From NCBI GenBank assembly GCA_963729275.1, contig CAVSNH010000004.1, forward strand, positions 496,001-560,000: DNA of 64,000 nucleotides, in the 5' to 3' direction. The notes beneath the pieces are model-generated. The model made no database searches and was not told where the DNA came from. It saw nothing but the letters and a program-made list of their open reading frames with translations. Below are positions 61,335 through 64,000 of this stretch, in pieces. Each line of letters opens with the position of its first letter. Positions within the stretch are counted from its first letter, which is position 1. The stretch is from CAVSNH01 sp963729275. GTDB taxonomy: Bacteria; Actinomycetota; Acidimicrobiia; Acidimicrobiales; RAAP-2. A program made the translations under genes and the position numbers.

Positions 61335-64000
61335 ACCTCGACCTGACGGGTGGCGTCAGTGGCATCGCCCGTGTCCAGCTCGAGCACGGTTCCGGGGCGT
61401 CCGTCGCCGGCGGGTGAGGTGGTGACATCACGGGCCAGCACCTCGCGGCCGATGTCGTCGAACAGCGGTAGGAGGTCGTCGACCCCCACCAGAGACACCC
61501 GGATCCAGTCGGAGACCTCGAGGCCGGCCGCCTTGCGCAAGTCCTGGACGTGACGCACCACCTCGCGGGCGAGGCCCCTCCGGCGCAGGTCGTCGTCGAG
61601 GGTCACGTCGAGCGCCACCACCTCGGCTCCGTCGCGCGAGACGGCGAAGCCGGGCTGGGCCCGCACTCGCAGCTCGACCTCGTCGGGCGCCAGCTCCACG
61701 GTCCCGTCGTGGAGCGCGACGGCCACCGGCCGGCCGGCCGCCAGCTGGGCAGCCGCCGCCGCCGCGTCGACGCTGCGGAGGACCGAGCGCAGTTGCTGGA
61801 CCCTCCCGCCCAACCGGGGCCCGAGTACGCGGTAGTTGGGGACGAGCTCGTAGGAGAGGACGTCGCCCAGCTCGGTGGCCACCTCGACCGCGTCCACGTT
61901 GAGCTCGTCCTCGACGACACCGGGGGGAGGCGAGGGGCTGCCGGCCGGCAGGTACACGAGCGCCCGGGCCAGCGGCTGGCGCACCCTGACCCCGGCCTCG
62001 GCCCGGGCCGCACGCCCCAGCGAGGAGAGCCGCCGGGCGAGGGCCATCCCGGCCTCGAGGGCAGGGTCGCGGGCACTCGAGTCGGCCGTCGGCCACTCGG
62101 CCAGGTGCACAGAGTCGTCGTCGGCCGCGTCGGTGAGCTCGCACCACATCCGGTCGGCCAGGAACGGGCAGAAGGGAGCCAGCAGCCGGGACAAGGTGAC
62201 CAGCACCTCGTGCAGGGTGGCCTGGGCACTGAGAGCGTCGACCGGGTCGGCATCCGGGTCGGTGCGCCAGAATCGCCGTCGGCTGCGTCGCACGAACCAG
62301 TTCGAGGTGTCGTGGGTGAGCTCGGCCACCGCCGAGGCAGCCGGGAAGGGCTCGTAGCCGTCCAGCGCGGCGGTCACCGTTTCCACCGTGGCGGCCAGAC
62401 GTGAGCGCATCCACCGGTCGAGCGGCGGTCGCCCGTCGGGTGCCGGGATGGCCGCGTCCTCGGGGTCGAACCCGTTGAGAGCGGCGTAGGTGCTGAAGAA
62501 GTACCAGGTGTTCCACACGGTCAACAGGGCGTCACGGGTGGTGGCGTCGATGGCGTCGAAGCTCACCCGGGTCGGGGTCCACGGCGATCCCTGCGAGAAC
62601 ATCCACCACCGCAGCGGATCGGCGCCGCGCGAGTCGACGATCTCCCAGGGGTCGATGACGTTGCCCAGGCTCTTCGACATCTTTCGCCCGTCGGCATCCA
62701 CGATGTGGCCGAGACACAGCACGTGCCGGTACGGCGTGCTGCCGCGCACGAGCGTGTTCACGGCCAGAAGTGAATAGAACCAACCGCGGGTCTGGTCGAT
62801 GGCCTCGCAGATGAAGTCGGCCGGGTAGACGAGGCGTTCGGCCGATCCCGGCGCCTGGGGGTAGCCCCACTGGGCCGTCGGCATCGACCCCGAGTCGAAC
62901 CAGGCGTCGATGACCGGCTCGACCCGGACCATGGTGGCCGCCTCGTCGTCTCCCTCATGGCCGTCGGGACACGAGAAGGTGACCTCGTCGATGGTGGGCC
63001 GGTGGGGGTCGACCCCGGTGACGTCGCGCCCGGCGAGCTCGGAGAGCTCGGAGAGCGAGCCCACGCAGCGCAGATGTCCGGCCGGACAGCGCCACACCGG
63101 CAGGGGTGTTCCCCAGAAGCGGTCGCGGGACAGCGCCCAGTCCACGTTGTTGGCCAGCCACTCCCCCATGCGCCCGTCACGGATGTGGGCGGGGTGCCAG
63201 TCGATGGTCCGGTTCTCGGACACCAGGCGGTCCTTTTGGGCGGAGGTGCGCACGTACCAGCTGGGCTTGCCCCAGTAGATGAGCGGGGTGTCGCACCGCC
63301 AGCAGTGTGGATACGGGTGCAGGTAGTCGGCTCGGCGCAGGAGCCGGCCGGCCTCTTCGAGGCGGTCGTTGATCTCGATGTTGGCCTCGCGCACGGGGCG
63401 TCCCGCCAGCCATCCGATGTCGGAGGTGAACCGCCCGTCGGGCCCCACCGGGTTGAGGGTGGGCAAGCCCTCGGCCCGGCCGACCTCACGGTCGACTTCG
63501 CCGAAGGCGGGGGCCAGGTGGACGACCCCGGTGCCCTCGTCGGCCTCGACGAACGCCCCGGCCACCACCCGCCAGCCGGCCGCCTCCTCCTCCGGCGAGA
63601 CGGCGAGATCGGTGAAGGGCCGCTCGTAGCGCAGGCCGACCAGGGTCGATCCCGGAACCCGGCCGGCCTCGACCATGCCCTCTCCGAAGACGGCCTCGAC
63701 CAGGTCGGCGGCCACCACGTCGTCACCCACCAGGGCGTAGTCGAGGTCGGCGGACATGGCCGCGCCGGTGTTGGACAGCAGCGTCCACGGCGTCGTCGTC
63801 CAGACCACCAGTGAGAGCCCGGCCACGGACGGGCGCCCGAGGACCTGGGCCAGGCTTCGTGCCGCGTCTCCCTCGTCGAGTAACGGAAAGCGCACGTAGG
63901 CGGACTCGTCCACCACCTCCTGGTACACGTCGGGCTGGCCGAGCTCGTGGCTGGACAGGGCGGTGCCACACCGTGGGCAATAGGGGACGACCTTGATGTC
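61313..64000 (-). CDS. ileS: Isoleucyl-tRNA synthetase, 5' end cut by window
   Basis: 895 codons are present and the N-terminus lies beyond 64000. CPRCGTALSSHELGQ, TTTPWTLLSNTGAAM (CP1 editing domain), WRCDTPLIYWGKPSWYVRTS, NVDWALSRDRFWGTPLPVW and the KMSKS box in DADGRKMSKSLGNVIDPWE are in order, followed by the tRNA anticodon-binding domain and a C-terminal extension. The HIGH motif is outside the window. The long form and the KMSKS context look like the type-2 IleS found in many actinobacteria. It charges tRNA(Ile) and edits valine. It is followed by an overlapping kinase gene. Confidence 0.97.
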   Translation of the reverse strand, partial: DIKVVPYCPRCGTALSSHELGQPDVYQEVVDESAYVRFPLLDEGDAARSLAQVLGRPSVAGLSLVVWTTTPWTLLSNTGAAMSADLDYALVGDDVVAADLVEAVFGEGMVEAGRVPGSTLVGLRYERPFTDLAVSPEEEAAGWRVVAGAFVEADEGTGVVHLAPAFGEVDREVGRAEGLPTLNPVGPDGRFTSDIGWLAGRPVREANIEINDRLEEAGRLLRRADYLHPYPHCWRCDTPLIYWGKPSWYVRTSAQKDRLVSENRTIDWHPAHIRDGRMGEWLANNVDWALSRDRFWGTPLPVWRCPAGHLRCVGSLSELSELAGRDVTGVDPHRPTIDEVTFSCPDGHEGDDEAATMVRVEPVIDAWFDSGSMPTAQWGYPQAPGSAERLVYPADFICEAIDQTRGWFYSLLAVNTLVRGSTPYRHVLCLGHIVDADGRKMSKSLGNVIDPWEIVDSRGADPLRWWMFSQGSPWTPTRVSFDAIDATTRDALLTVWNTWYFFSTYAALNGFDPEDAAIPAPDGRPPLDRWMRSRLAATVETVTAALDGYEPFPAASAVAELTHDTSNWFVRRSRRRFWRTDPDADPVDALSAQATLHEVLVTLSRLLAPFCPFLADRMWCELTDAADDDSVHLAEWPTADSSARDPALEAGMALARRLSSLGRAARAEAGVRVRQPLARALVYLPAGSPSPPPGVVEDELNVDAVEVATELGDVLSYELVPNYRVLGPRLGGRVQQLRSVLRSVDAAAAAAQLAAGRPVAVALHDGTVELAPDEVELRVRAQPGFAVSRDGAEVVALDVTLDDDLRRRGLAREVVRHVQDLRKAAGLEVSDWIRVSLVGVDDLLPLFDDIGREVLARDVTTSPAGDGRPGTVLELDTGDATDATRQVEVWIEKSP

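Overview
The window is very GC-rich and densely coded, with many GTGA or ATGA start/stop overlaps and GTG starts. It carries a PASTA-domain Ser/Thr kinase, gatCAB, an iscS-mnmA-ligA run, a leu leader peptide and a VapBC-like pair. Together these suggest a chromosomal segment of an actinobacterium, possibly of the Acidimicrobiia. The class is an inference; no rRNA or other taxonomic marker is present.

Layout. (1) Positions 1-14.1 kb hold a surface-polysaccharide locus: ABC-type export (ATPase cut by the window edge, plus permease), three GT4-type glycosyltransferases, a polytopic polymerase-like membrane protein, a Wzc-like chain-length protein with degenerate nucleotide-binding motifs, a CapD/FlaA1 dehydratase, a UDP-sugar 6-dehydrogenase, a 4-epimerase and a PAP2 phosphatase. 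(2) Positions 14.2-23.2 kb hold a LuxR-type regulator, an uncharacterised secreted protein, an FkbH-like HAD/SGNH protein, a sulfotransferase, a frame-broken YdcF-like gene, a CDF metal exporter and a membrane-anchored GH43-like protein. (3) Positions 23.1-27.2 kb hold an operon of an alpha/beta hydrolase and gatC-gatA-gatB. (4) Positions 27.3-39 kb are mixed: an SCP2-domain protein, a VapBC-like pair with an operator-like repeat, a methyltransferase, an amidase, an MFS pump, an SDR, an orphan D12 adenine methylase with a small HIT-like protein, a PASTA kinase, and two tandem paralogous secreted proteins each followed by a TTCG-loop terminator. (5) Positions 39.2-47.8 kb hold ligA, mnmA, iscS, a semialdehyde dehydrogenase, an AMP-ligase and an MFS exporter on one strand. 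(6) Positions 48-52 kb hold an HtrA-like protease with a Gly/Ser/Tyr repeat tail and a frameshifted acyltransferase-SGNH gene. (7) Positions 52-56.5 kb hold a divergent cluster resembling the gamma-glutamyl amine (Puu-type) route. (8) Positions 56.5-64 kb hold leuA behind a Leu-codon leader peptide and terminator, a methyltransferase, an FGGY kinase and the 3' part of ileS.

The strongest points for a second look are the leuA attenuator, the Wzc-like protein in which all three nucleotide-binding motifs are degenerate, the GY-tailed HtrA, the duplicated secreted proteins, and two genes broken by single-base shifts. Those shifts may be real decay or sequence errors. No rRNA, tRNA, CRISPR array, insertion sequence or prophage was seen. 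I did not find a clearly new multi-gene system; the polysaccharide and surface-protein genes are the most accessory part of the window.
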